Positions 1 to 11,260 of a stretch of 64,000 nt of DNA are shown piece by piece. The stretch spans positions 41,452,001 through 41,516,000 of the forward strand of contig NC_072895.1 in assembly GCF_027943255.1 (NCBI RefSeq), given 5' to 3'. Origin of the DNA: Anastrepha obliqua. Lineage: Eukaryota > Arthropoda > Insecta > Diptera > Tephritidae. The translations under genes and the position numbers were made by a program. The notes under the pieces were generated by a model. It searched no databases, was not told the origin of the DNA, and was given only the letters and a program-made list of their open reading frames with translations. Position 1 is the stretch's first letter. Every line of letters starts with the position of its first letter.

Positions 1-1134
1 ACCAAATTTAGAACCAAATTTACATTATTGGACATCAAACCACCAACACGCTTACGTAAAGTGCGAACTGAAGAAAATATCGTAGCTGTATCGCCTAGTG
101 TTAATGATGACCATCAATTATCGATTCGTCGCCGTTCGCAGCAATTGGGCCTCTGTTACTCAACAACGTGGAAAATTTTGTGAAAGGATTTAGATGTGAA
201 GCCTTTCAAAATACAGCTGGTGCAAGAATTGAAGCCGAACGACCTACTTTCTTCTTCTTAATTCGCGATAACCGCTTACGCGATTTTGGTCGAGTTTAGC
301 AAAGCGCAGTCGTTTCTTTCTCGTGCTAACCGGCGCCGAACGACCTACCGCAACGCAGAATTTTTGGTGAATGGGCTCTTGGAAAGTTGGCCGAAGATCC
401 ACTTTTTTATCGAAAAATTGTGTTCAGCGACGAAGCTCATTTTTGGATCAATGGATACGTAAATAAGCAGAATTGTCGATTTTGGAGTGAAGATCAGCCA
501 GAAGAATTGCAAGAGCTACCAATTTATCCAGAAAAGGTCACAGTTTGGTGCGGTTTATGGGCTGGAGGTATCATTGGACCGTACTTCTTCAAAGATTAAT
601 CCTAACGTAACTGTGAATGGTGAGCGCTACCGTGAAATGATATCCAACTTTGTTTTGCCCAAAATGCAAGAGCTTGACTTGCATGCCATGTGAGTTCAGC
701 AAGACGGTGCCACATGCCACACAGCACGCGTAACAATGGACTTGTTGAGAGGCGAGTTCGGTGAACATTTATTTCACGTTCAGGAATTGTCAATTGGCCA
801 CCCAGATCGGGCGATATTTAGTTAATTTTTTGTGGGGCTATGTTAAAGCTCATGTCTATTCAGACAAGCCTGCTTCAATTAACGCATTGGAAGACAACAT
901 TAAAGCATTTATATGTGAGATATCGACCGAAACATTGGAAAGAGTATGCCAAAATTGGACTAAGCGGATGAACCATTTGAAGCGCAGTCGCGGTCAACAT
1001 TTGCATAAAATAATCTTCAAGCATTAAATTATATGGACTGTACTATCGATTTAAATAAAAATTTCATGCATTTTTCTGAGTTTTAAGTGTGTTTTTTTGA
1101 AAAACTTTCCTATAGCTCTTAAAAAGTCACCCTT
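1..1134 (+). mobile_element. DD41D mariner fossil, left end outside window
   Basis: This is a decayed transposase of the DD41D (rosa-type) mariner group, which would cut and paste DNA at TA sites. Homologous peptide runs through several frames from base 1. The catalytic block FSDEAHFWINGYVNKQNC lies at about 423-477, VTVWCGLW at about 537-560, and QQDGATCHTA (second catalytic Asp) at about 698-727. The C-terminal WGY and NWTKRM blocks lie at about 835-1020. The right end reads AAAAAGTCACCCTT, the reverse complement of the left terminus of the element at 24787, and is followed by TA. Frameshifts, stops (for example in front of QQDGA) and an 87-bp LINE insertion at 248-334 make it a pseudogene. 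Family assignment rests on motif similarity to the better preserved copies at 18.7 and 23.2 kb. Confidence 0.8.
234..348 (-). mobile_element. 87-bp LINE 3' end with 14-bp TSD
   Basis: The sequence GCCGAACGACCTAC occurs at 234-247 and again at 335-348. The 87 bases between them match, in the same orientation, the left (3') end of the RTE-like LINE at 54249-54340, including GATAACCGCTTACGCG and GAGTTTAGCAAAGCGC. In the LINE's sense the insert ends in AATTAAGAAGAAG. It is therefore an extremely 5'-truncated copy with a 14-bp target-site duplication, inserted into the DD41D transposase. It marks the DD41D element as older than this LINE's activity. Confidence 0.88.
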
Positions 1135-1433
1135 TACATATATAGTTTGTATTATAGAATTATCCGTATGTAAATACCACTGTGATGGTCCTTTTCATTG
1201 TACTTTTTAGGTAGGTAAGCTTGCAAAACTCACTTGCACAAACACGTCATTTAAAGTCTATAAAAAATTTGGTTTGTGGTTTTAAGCCTTCGCACCTCAA
1301 TTGTAGACTCATTATATTTTTTAGTAAGCTTCTCTTACCTTCTTCATCAACTCATTAGGCGTCACAACAATAAAAGCAGCACTGAAACGGGCTTATTTTG
1401 ACAAGAGAGAAAAGAGTCATACACATTTACTTA
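1135..1433. other. AT-rich spacer, nothing recognised
   Basis: About 300 bases between two DD41D elements. I see no coding potential, tRNA or repeat that I can name. Confidence 0.5.
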
Positions 1434-2275
1434 TAAAGGGTTTTCCAATAAGAGGTGTTATTTTGGTATTCAAAGAAAAATGCTATTTTTAATATAAATG
1501 ATCGGATGTTTATTTCATTATAAAGAGGAAGGTACCAATGACTCCGCCGGACCAGAAACCGCATCAAATAGTCACACGTTGAAGAAAGGAAGGTTTTTCA
1601 ACAATAACTTTTGGTTTTTCTGAGCCCCTGATCTGACAATTTTGCTTGTTGACGAAGCCACCGAGGTGGAGTGGGAATGGATCTCATCACTCAGGATGAT
1701 TTTTGATGGAATTCCGGATCATTTTCATGCATTTCAACGACCTAATCAACAAAGACGCAACGTTGTTGATGATCGGCCGGCTTTAGTTCTTATGTTAACT
1801 GGACTTTATAAGCCTTAATACCCAAATCTTTATGCAAAATACGGTGTAATGACGTTTGTGGAATGCATAATTCCAAAAAACGACGAGGAATGGACAAACC
1901 TGGGGTTTCTTCAACACTTTCGACTACAACAGCAATATTTTCGGCTGTTCTTGAGCGACGTGCACGGTTTTATTCTTCACATCACTTACTTGTCCCAACA
2001 GCTCGAGTTTTTTCACCAATTTCTGTATTGTGGTCCGACAAGGTCCTTCACGATGACCCAAAAAGGTTCGAGTTTTACAAACCGTCTCTGCCAAATTTTC
2101 ACCATTTCTATAGTGAATTTTAATAATTTCAGTGCGTTGTTTAAGCGTGTGTCGTTCCATTTTTATTAATGGCATAGTTTCTACTTGTGATATATCAAAA
2201 TATGGCAGCTTCAAAAGAGACATCTACCGAAATAGCGGGCTATTCAAAATAAAACCTGCTATTGGAAAACCCTTA
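1434..2275 (-). mobile_element. DD41D mariner, C-terminal half deleted
   Basis: The ends form an inverted repeat: AAGGGTTTTCCAATA on the left, and its near complement TATTGGAAAACCCTT on the right. The transposase reads leftwards. The likely start is the methionine at 2160 (MERHTLKQRTEIIK), which opens a helix-turn-helix N-terminus. The upstream in-frame methionine at 2223 lies in the terminal region and is less likely. Farther on, GGFVNKQNCQI and a VT.CGFWSGGVIG block appear in shifted frames at about 1535-1665. The reading ends a short way before the left TIR, so the second and third catalytic Asp are missing. It is a non-autonomous deletion derivative, also broken by stops and frameshifts. 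Confidence 0.78.
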
Positions 2276-2613
2276 ACATACTTGCATAGTTGTAGCCTAC
2301 ACCAAGGTAAAAGTGCTGATGGTGGTCGTAACAGATGAGAGGAAAGAGAATTATTAAGCATGTTTACAACCATTTCATTTTGGCTGAGGCGGGCTAATCC
2401 TGCATAACACACACACTTACACACACAAATATTCGTTTACATTCTCTTGTGGTAAGATAAATATACAAAAAAAAAGTATTGCTTACTTTCCCTTGAATAA
2501 ATCACTTTCATTTTGAGCAGTTCTCCTTTTGCGTTTAGTGATACTTCTTGGGTAAATTTGTGGGCACTTGATTACTTTCAAAGGGAAATGAAGAATACGC
2601 GCATTCGCTTATA

Positions 2614-2898
2614 AAGGGTATTTTCCAAACGGCGCCCAGATGTCAGTAGTGAATAATTCTTAAATGATATTTTTTTACAGTAATCATTGACATTTGTCAA
2701 GTAGGCAATTTTACGCGAGAGAAAAATACATTAAAATTATTGAAAATAGTAGATTCTTAAGAACATCTTAGTTTTTTTGATGGTTTTTTCGTCCGAATGT
2801 GTCGACAAGTCAAAAGTTGTTGAAAAAGTTTCAAGAAACTAGTTCCATCGAAAATGGAAAACGGACCGGCAGACCAAAAACTGGACTTGCGGAAATAA
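2614..2898 (+). mobile_element. DD41D mariner 5' fragment
   Basis: It begins after TA with AAGGGTATTTTCC, a terminus of the DD41D type. It carries a non-coding leader (GTCAGTAGTGAATAATTC at about 2642-2659) shared with the copy at 51367. N-terminal peptide VEKF/SIENGKRTGRPKTG can be read at about 2820-2893. Similarity stops near 2898, where an oppositely oriented mariner fossil begins. Only the leader and helix-turn-helix region survive. Confidence 0.65.
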
Positions 2899-3700
2899 CT
2901 CGTTGAGCCAGTTTTTAAGAACCTCTCTGTTATCGAAGGTAATGCCCTTAATATAGTTTGGCAGGGAGCAGAAAAGATGGTATTTGGTCGGATCTGATGT
3001 TGAAGGACCTCCCATTCGAGCTCTTGGAGTGCGGCTTTGGCGACTTGTGCAACATGGAGCCTGACGTTATTGTGAAGGAGTATGGTTTGAATAGGTCGAT
3101 CAGGTGTTTTCAGTCGAATAACCTCAGTGCACCTTGCTCTCCCAGTCCCACCAAACACATATCATGATCTTCTTTGGCCGAACATCTGACTTGACTCTCA
3201 GCTTTGCCGTATATCCTGGAACCACCCACGCCTTTGTTTGTTTCATTGTTTTTCTCATCTCCCGTTTATGAACACGTGTTGCTCGATGGTGGGCGAGATG
3301 CTGAGAAGCAATTTGAAGGCAACTCTCATTGTTTTTTTTTTTTCAATAATTCGTTAAGTTCCATTGATTGAAGGTGATTAAGAATCATTTTATGATCGCA
3401 GTTAATTCTTTCCGCAAAACCACGGCTGGTTTGGCGGCCGTTCTCGTTCAAAAGAGATTTGAGACATCCTCATCGAATTCAGAAGGTTCTCCCCTACGAA
3501 ACGTGCCCTCGAAGTCAAAGTGGCCAATTTTGAACTTTGCAAACCATTTCCGTGGCCTAGACTCACCTCTTACACCTTCTTCATACACATCGCAAATGTC
3601 AAGAGCTGCTTCGGCAGCTTGGCAGGTGTCGAAAATATTGATTTTCGCCTCCTGGATATTCCATTTCTAAGCCTAAAAAGTAGTAAAAAATTAAATAACT
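2898..3700 (-). mobile_element. mariner (DD34D type) fossil
   Basis: Reading leftwards, peptide typical of mariner transposases appears in order. An N-terminal HTH comes first (AAEAALDICDVYEEG, RKWFAKFKIGHFDFE, about 3480-3640). A relic of the catalytic TGDE block follows, then VWW/GWE-like sequence near 3150. LLHNNVRLHVAQVAKAALQE (catalytic Asp replaced by Asn, about 3020-3080) leads into a degraded SPDLAP region. The order of the blocks is that of a single transposase with frameshifts. No TIR was found at either side. The left limit abuts a DD41D fragment. Confidence 0.68.
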
Positions 3701-3717
3701 CAAAAGCACAATTAACA

Positions 3718-4474
3718 TAGTCTTACAGAGCAGAAAGAGTTCTACCGAATGAGTACTTCTCCTTTGCCAAACAGATCGTTGAAACGCAAAAGATAATATA
3801 AAAACGCTGTGCTCTTGTTCCCCAACCCAATATGACGTTCAACGCATTGTCAAAATGTCTGTTAAATTGAATGTGCCAGAGTGTATTGAACTTTGTTGAC
3901 TTAACTAAAGCATTTGACCGAGTCAAGCTAAAGAATGATTTGAATAGCTTAGCGCAATAATCTGTACCATCTAATATACTTACTGGCATTAAAAATCTTC
4001 ACAACGGATATAAAGCCAATATAAGAGTATATGGAAAATATATTGAAGAAAATCCATGCGTAAGTGGAATATGGCAAGACGATTCGCTCAGTCCAGTGTT
4101 TTTGATGCAGGAATGGGCCAAATAAAAAGGCATTCGATGGATGAATACAAATTTTTAAAGTGAGTATACCAATATTGCGTTTTTCGTTTTGATAGGGGAA
4201 TCTGAAGACCATCTCCAAAGACAGGAAAAGAATTCAAAATAGAGGTCTGAAGAGAAAAAACAAAAAGTGTGGTTATTTCCAGAAGTCTAATTCCAAAGTT
4301 ATGGAGTTTAATTATCTGAGAGTAGAGATATCAAGTGACCGCGATATTATTAACGAGGTTTGGGAAAGTTGCATGCAGGGTGCACGTGCTACGGGATGCT
4401 TCAAAGATGTAATATGGAGGTATAAATACATGAGAAATGAAATCAAATCGAGTATATATAAAACTACAATCAGG
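3718..4474 (+). mobile_element. LINE reverse transcriptase fragment
   Basis: Frame-shifting reads give hallmark RT peptides: FVDLTKAFDRVKLKNDL (palm motif with its Asp, about 3890-3940), then NGYKANIRVYGK, CVSGIWQDDSLSPVF (the G.RQGDSLSP block with substitutions), and farther on EFNYLRVEISSDRDI with SSIYKTTIRP (about 4301-4474). It resembles RTE-like or related non-LTR elements of flies. The catalytic YADD box is not seen between the blocks, so an internal piece is missing. The RT domain ends abruptly at 4474, exactly where a SINE begins. Confidence 0.75.
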
Positions 4475-4735
4475 CCGAATGGGTTGGTGCGTGACTACCA
4501 CACGCAACAGCGGCCGCGCCTCGGCAGCCAATGCCAAACCTTCGAGTGCATTTCTGCCATGAAAAAGCTCCTCATAAAAAACTATCTGCCATTCGGAGTC
4601 AATTTACATCTGTAGCTCCTTTCATTTGTGGAACAATACCAAGACGCACATCACGAATAGGAGAATCAGCTCGCTCAAACACCCATTAAAGGGTGTAAGC
4701 GCCAATTATATATGTATTATAGTGTATATATGTAT
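4474..4735 (+). mobile_element. tRNA-like SINE, head shortened
   Basis: Member of the SINE family best seen at 43021-43340. It starts inside the A-box region (GCCGAATGGGTTGGTGCGTGAC). It lacks the stretch containing the B box, resumes at CCTCGGCAGCCAATGCC, and continues through GCCATGAAAAAGCTCCTC, the TTTGTGGAACAA block and AGACGCACATCACGAATAGG. It ends with the hairpin-forming tail ACACCC..AAAGGGTGTAAGCGCC followed by a TATA-rich run. The internal loss removes the B box, so Pol III transcription is unlikely. Confidence 0.85.
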
Positions 4736-5723
4736 GTATATTGCCTCAAAATGTCGATTGCCTCAAAATAGCAAATCTAAAGTTTTTTTTTTTTTAAATA
4801 AACTTTTACATGGTAAAATATTCCATCAAACAACATCAAAAAATTGTTCTCTCTGCTTTCAGTCGGAAACCATCCTTTACTTTACAATTTTACTTTTGGC
4901 AGATTTCAATCAACGGCATATCTTCATCAGCGTATTTTAAGAAATTAAATGAACAGATAGGAAATTTGATTAAAATCTGCCAGCAAATGAGTATCATTGT
5001 GAGGTTCAGTGTGCGCTAAATATTTGCTATTATTTTTTCATTTTAATAACGTTTTTTTTATTTCCTTCGGCTAGCCGTTAAATTTTTATTATTTTCCCCA
5101 GCAACACAAAGTAAATTGTAGCCAGAGCGTCTCACTGAAATATTGTAATTGTTGTGTAAAAGCAGAAAGGACACATTAACTGCCATCCTCCCACTCAAAC
5201 AGCTGCATTGAAGACTGACTTAAATGCCATTTAATGCTTTCCCAAAGTGGCGTTCATGCCTTTAATGGCCGAGAGTATTTCTTGTATGAGTATCCGATTT
5301 AAGTTGTGCATACACAAAAGCCAAAAGAGATGAGAGGATTAAAACAGAATAGAGTAATGCCAACGCAATGTAGATATGAGGAAAAGTGAATATTTAGTTT
5401 GCATAAAGCTATCATTTCTATAGATTTTTTTGTTATAAAATATTTAATTCTATCGCATTTAAACTTTTAGCCAGATTAATGCAATTCGTAAAATTTTAAA
5501 ATATGGCAAAAGCATGAGAAGAAGCTACAGTATACTACTCTACACTGGGAATATGCAGGTATTTCAAGCGGCCGGATTACTGTAGTATTTTTCAAGCAGG
5601 TCAATGCTTTAAAAGACAATTCCATTTAAAACATATCCAAGCGCATTATTATGTATTTAGGTAATTTTTTCTTCTTAATTTGGTTATTTGAAATGATATC
5701 CAAAACTTAACTTAATTTTTGAG
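4736..5723. other. AT-rich non-coding stretch
   Basis: No feature recognised apart from T-runs and short open frames without codon bias or familiar motifs. Confidence 0.5.
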
Positions 5724-6920
5724 ATGTTGAAGAAAATTGAACACCACGTTCTGGGTGAATTCCTTAGAAAGCAAGGAAAACGTCAAGAAATTATAATCTG
5801 GCTGCTTATCACGATCCTACACCCTCATTATCTATAATTCATATTTGGTCAAGTGAATTTAAAAGCGGCAGTGGGAGCACTGAAATTTACTCTCAGCTGG
5901 CCGCTAAGAAAGATAATGTGAAAAAAGTTGAGAAACTCAAATAGAGGATGTTTAAAAAAATTAAATTACTAGCAGAGAAGACTAGCCTATTCGTTCTTTT
6001 TTTCATACACACTGTTTTTCATGCTCATCTCAATCTCTCAAAAGCGAGTGGAAGGTAGATAGATGAAAACAAAAGTGCGAGTGGAGAACTGTAGTGAGTT
6101 TTCGGAACCTTGTGGCGAAAATCCAATAAAATGTTCGACCTTTTTGTTACTAGACACTAAATATGGATTCATCCCTAGAACCCTGAAAGTAAGCAGAAAT
6201 AATTTAAAGGAAGAATTTTTTATTCTTATTTATTTATTAAGCCACTGTGAATAACAAAAGGGGAACAATTAAACTATTGTAATGATAATAAATATTAAAA
6301 AATTTCAATGTGCGTTCTTTTGAAAATGAAAAATCTTTCTCAAAAAATTCAGAAATTTTATTAAACTCAATTAAGGCTCTAGTAATAAGCATTTCGAGCA
6401 TTAAGAGATTTTGAGAGACCAACCTAGAAAAACTCGCAACTACGAAAAGCTCTGGTCGGAATATTAAAGAAAACCCTCTTAAAAAGTAGTTGACAGTCAA
6501 CAGCCCCACAGATAAAATCAGAAATGAAAAAAAAGATAAGATTACTCTCCTGTTATGCAATGATTTTAAGTTAATCAATAAACATCGCGCTTGTAACACG
6601 AAATATTAAAATACTTTCTGGATTCGTTCAAATTGAAGCAAAGGCATAAAAAACTGATTTCTGGTGTCTTGCTGCTTCAAGGTAACGGTCCGACACAAAC
6701 AGCGCGTGCTTGGAAGGTTATTGTACAAGATTGTGGCTTCAGAGAAATCAATCATGCACCATAGAGCCGAAACCTATAGCCTGGTAATTACCTTTTGTTC
6801 CCCTATGTGAAAAAAGTTCTTCGTGGAAATTTTTCGGACCAGGAGCAAAGATATGTTTAAGATGTCATTGCAAAATTTGAAGTTATAGCAAGTGCATTCG
6901 GGTTAAGGGAGACTATATTG
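5724..6920 (+). mobile_element. highly decayed mariner fossil
   Basis: Two separated pieces fit one mariner transposase. At 5724-5950 an N-terminal HTH reads MLKKIEHHVLGEFLRKQGK, then PTPSLSIIHIWSSEFKSG and DNVKKVEKL in another frame. At 6640-6890 a C-terminal piece reads GVLLLQGNGPTQTAR (catalytic Asp changed to Gly in the usual LQDNAPAHTA block), CGFREINHAP, NYLLFPYVKKVLRGNFS and DVIAKFE. The middle, including the first catalytic Asp, is unrecognisable or replaced. No TIRs were identified, so the limits are approximate. The call is by motif order. Confidence 0.6.
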
Positions 6921-7938
6921 TAAAATAAAAATAAACAATTTAATTTGAGTTATCAGTCATACTGATGCTGATATTGAACTGTGTCCCGTCAAAAACTGAA
7001 AATATACAGTAAATGTTTTTTAGTATTTTACAGGCCACAGTCTAGAGCTGGCCTTTGACAAAGAGCGATCTAAAAAGGTGAAATATGGCAAACTTAACGG
7101 TGACTGCGATGCTATCGTAACATTACTCCAGTCTTCTTCATTTTTCTATCTGTGAACACGAGTTTATACTGCTGAGTGTTTTTTTTTTATTGTAAACCGC
7201 AATGGACACGATTCAGTTTTTGACGCCAGGTCAAGAAAGGCAAAGTTTGTTAAACATCGAGAATGAAAAATTTTCAGCTAAACATAAAAGTTCAGCAACT
7301 TAATAAACAGCTAGGAATAAGCCATCGCCAATCACTTATTGGGAGTGCACAGTACTGTTATCGGGATGGTAAAAATGGGGCTCGATTACTAAAAGTGCTG
7401 AAATGAGAATACAAATTTTCGCATTAGAATCATAATGATTCATTAAGTTAGTAACTTGTTTTATATGGTTTAAAGAAAAGATGCATAAATGCTTTCCTGC
7501 TCGAGATTAACTTTTACTCAGATTGTTTTATTTTTTATTCATTTTTGAAAATATCTAAGTATGCAATTTTCCAGTCCATTCAGTATAAGTATAACAAAGT
7601 GCAAGTTTCAAATCGCTCGAAACTTTCACTAATTTCTGACAATGAGATTAGCCATAGTCAATGATTTATTGTGATCATTAAGAGTCGATCCGATATATCA
7701 GAATTGCTGGAATGAAAATTAAATTTCTATCCCTGAAACTGAAATTGTATATTTAGTTGGAAATGTTTTTACGTAGAAAAAGGAGGTATAAAGTACTGCA
7801 ATGATTGGAGGGTATATTTTTTGTGCAATTTAAGGCAAAATATCGGCCGTAAGCCAAGAAGGTATCAATTTGAATATAATCTTTGCAAATAAAACATCTA
7901 AGAGAATTTTTTATAGTTATTGGTGATTTATATATATA
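6921..7938. other. AT-rich stretch without recognised genes
   Basis: No long open frame or known element. A short segment at 7195-7390 has slightly higher coding-like content but matches nothing I can name. Confidence 0.45.
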
Positions 7939-8935
7939 CAGAGTGGACGATACGAAGTGCTACCTATTTAAAACACCATAGCTTTTTTGTGTAAAACTAG
8001 TTTTTATTGATTTTAAAGACAAAATTGTTCAAAAATGATTACAGTTTTAACATATATTCACTTCAGCTCGATATAACCACCTTTTGCCTTGACTATAGCC
8101 TTCAAACGGTCAAAAAATGAGTTGCATGCTGCACGAATGTGATCTTGAGGTATTTTGGCCCATTCTCGAGTAATCGCTTTTTTCAGCGCATCTATACTGG
8201 CATATTTTTTAGTCCTCACCTTGCTCTCCAAAATGGATCTGACGGAATAGTCCATCGGATTTGCGTCTGGCGATTTCGAAAGCCATTGTGTGGACGAAAT
8301 GAAGTGTGGAACATGATTTTTTAACCACTCTTGGTTCACAGGAGCTTTATGAGACGGTGCCGAGTCCCGTTGGAACGTCCATGGTCTACGGCCGAAATGT
8401 TTGCGTCTTCTAAAACATTTTCCCGATAATAAGACGCATTCACTTTGACACCAGGCTCGATAACAACGATTGGAGAGCGTCCATCAGCGGTCAGTGCGGC
8501 CCAAACCATTACTTGCGATGGGAAATTGCTTCGAGTGGCCATACGTAGGCTCAAATTTTCGTATGAGCGTTCGGCCAAGTAAACACGATCGTTTTGTGTG
8601 TTTATGAACTGCTCAATTGAGAAATTTTTTTCATCAGAAAACACAATGTTAGGAAATTCGCCACGTTCGTGCAACTCCTGCAACAACTCCTTTGCTCTTT
8701 CGCACCGAACATTTTTTTTCTGGGGTGAAATATGGTGTGCTGTTTGGAACTTGTAAGCCTTGACCTTGAGCTCATTTTTCAATATGCTTCGAATACTGTC
8801 TTGCGATATTTTCAGTTCTTTGGCCATTTTTCTTCCACTTCGACGTGGATTTAATGGCAGAAACACACTCGTAGGTTTGTAATTGCATGCTGCGGGGCGA
8901 CCGCTTTTAGAAAAAAACTGTTTCTTCATTTTGGT
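7939..8935 (-). mobile_element. maT-like (DD37D) Tc1/mariner element, broken
   Basis: The transposase reads leftwards from about 8929. Its N-terminal HTH is eroded (KSGRP, then RRSGRKMAKELKISQDSIRS). Next come the first catalytic Asp in IVFSDEKNFSIEQFINTQ (about 8600-8655) and VMVWAALTADGRSP. A frameshift lies near 8390. The second Asp (WTFQRDSAPSHKA, about 8345-8385) is in another frame, and the third is in SKSPDANPMDYSV (about 8250). The spacing between the second and third Asp is 37 residues, the maT pattern. The C-terminus SILESKV..KGGYIELK is intact to the stop at 8058. CAGAGTGGACGATACGAAG at 7939, after TA, is a plausible terminus. The matching right TIR was not found. Confidence 0.82.
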
Positions 8936-8989
8936 GTTTCACGGAGACTCGAAGCTACGTTCGAACTAACCAATTCAGCTGCAACGGGT

Positions 8990-10280
8990 TATTTACTATA
9001 ATATAAGCTACGATAAATATTAATACTAAATGCTGTTCCTTTACAAATTAATAATACAAAAGTAAAATTAAATATAGTTTTCTTTCTAATAACCATCACC
9101 ACTAAGCAAGCAAGACCAAGCATCCATTCCGATGAAAAATCTTCGCTTAAAAATCAATCGGAGATGTTTCCGAATTGTGACAGACTATATAGCAGACATA
9201 TACCATCTTTGAAAGGAGAAACTCTAGTGTGCATATCCCAAATTGGAGAAGTAACTCTATTTAAATTTGCTATGATGATGTAAGCTACTCTATTTTTTTT
9301 TTATTTGCAGCTCAAAAGATGCAGAAAATTCTATTTTTTCTTAATTTCTTCGTAGCAAATATGCAAAATTTCATAACTTTCCGCAATTGCTTGTGCAGCT
9401 ACTCCAAAATGCCATACTTCGCATGCATTTACGTTGCTATGTGTGTGTGTGTATGTGTGCGGTTGTCTGTTGAGAGAGAGTTGTCTATAAGATGAAATGC
9501 GTATAATAAAAATTTGCATATGAAAAGCACATACTAAATCTATTTTAACATTCAAACTGAATTTAGCTGAATAAACTAAAATTTTACCATACTAAAATTC
9601 CCTCCATCCTCCAACGCTAAATTATACGTACACGCATCAGCACTTTCGAAGCTTTCGAAAAATTAATTCTAGCTATGGAGAACGCATTCTGAACTAATCA
9701 AATGCGTCTGCGCTACATAAAATATTCAAATTATATTCAAATCAAATATTTAATTTTACTCAAGCCTTACGTTGAGCAATAAATGCCAAAGGGCGACAAA
9801 CACAAACACTTCGAATAACAACAACAAATACCTATTACAAATGCGTGTTAAGAAAATTTGGTTGAAGTAAATTAAATTTCCAGCCATTTCAAATAGCGTC
9901 TCTACCATCACACTTTCTCTGTTCTTCTCCCTCTCACTCTCGCATTTATAAAAACTTATTATCGACGCTGTGCTCCACGTTGTATGAGTAACCAACTTCC
10001 CATACTACGCGGCTATTGAAGTAAAGCGCTGGTAGGTACAACCAAACACTCTCATGTAATTTTCACAATTTTAGTTCATGTACGATTCTATACTCTTGTG
10101 TTGCCATTTTAGTTTTTGACGTGGCTATTTCTTGCATTTTTCATAATCTAATTGTACACTGACCGTTATTTTCTGCTGTTTTTTAGCTCTGAGTTGCTCT
10201 CCGACTAAATATGAAAAGTTGTTGTATTTGATGTTGTGTTTCTTTTTTCTATTTTTCTTGAAATCATCGTCAGCCCAGGG
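8990..10280. other. non-coding, simple repeats
   Basis: AT-rich sequence with a GT microsatellite at about 9438-9461 followed by a short GA run. No gene recognised. Confidence 0.5.
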
Positions 10281-10285
10281 AGTTC

Positions 10286-10474
10286 CTAAACATTAGTACA
10301 CACTGAACTGCCATTCCGCAGTGGGCATTCGCAGTACTCTGCGCCCAACTGATGACCTTTTCGGTCAAGGCAGGCATCGAATACGGGCGCTATGTATCGT
10401 AGTAAGAGTTTCAGACTCTGGAAATCACATGAAATAATGGAATTGTTTGCATCAATGTGAATGATTTGTGGCAC
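10286..10474 (-). other. unassigned 62-codon open frame
   Basis: A methionine-started frame of 62 codons lies in a segment visibly richer in G+C than its surroundings (about 10270-10480). The peptide contains CLDRKGHQLGAEYCECPLRNG. I do not recognise a family. It could be a short host exon, a transposon remnant or chance. No convincing splice sites or promoter were seen. Confidence 0.15.
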
Positions 10475-10599
10475 TTATTGTAGGGAGCACTCATTGAAAA
10501 GAGACAAATTAATAGGAAAATATAATACAGAAATGCTAGCTGCCCAAATTATGCAGAAATATGAATGAAAAAGGCTGATCCTGAAATAATTTACAAAAG

Positions 10600-11260
10600 A
10601 ATTCTTTTATACTTCGAAACTTTTGAAAATTAATATTTGATTTAAATTTTTGGAGAATTTAAACGAAAATTTTGAAATTTAGAAACTAGAAATGAGGACT
10701 AGTGCTTCGAAATATTTCTAAAATAATCAAGTAATAGTTTTTTGATTTTTTTGCTGAATTTGTACACAATTTTGTATTTTAGAATTAGTACTTGCGCTTT
10801 GGAATTTCTAGAAAATAGAAAACAAAGTTCTAAGTAACAATTTTTGATTTTTCAAAATTTGTTGTATTTTTGAAATTTTTGGAAAATTATTAAAAAGAAA
10901 CTTTTATAATAAAAAACAAGAAAATAATAAAAACCAAGTGTTATAAAAAACATTTTATTATTTTTGATGAATTTTTTAAATTAATAATTAACTATTGAAT
11001 ATTGGCGTTTCAGAATAATTCGAAAATCATAAAAAAAGTTTTGTTCTTTGGATGGCAATTTCGAATATGAATAACTGCACTTTCGGAAAAAAATTTAGAA
11101 TAGAATTTTTGATAAGCTTGGATTTTTATTTGTTTTTTTTTCTCATTTTAAATCTTCGAAATAATAAGAAAAATATGAAAGAATTAAAAGAACTTTTTCT
11201 TATGAGCTTAAGCGAATTTTTGAAGTATGGAATTCACGTTTGAATAAGTGAGTTTATTCT
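10600..11260. repeat. degenerate AT-rich tandem-like repeat
   Basis: Roughly 90-110 bp blocks recur, each opening with a variant of TTCGAAAT or TTTGGAATTTCTA and containing TTTTTGATTTTT and TTTTAGAA-like strings. They are too diverged for a clean consensus. The texture resembles the clearer minisatellite at 16 kb. Confidence 0.35.

Noticed and set aside
8139..8324. Plus-strand open frame of 61 codons
   Set aside because: Antisense shadow of the DD37D transposase C-terminus.
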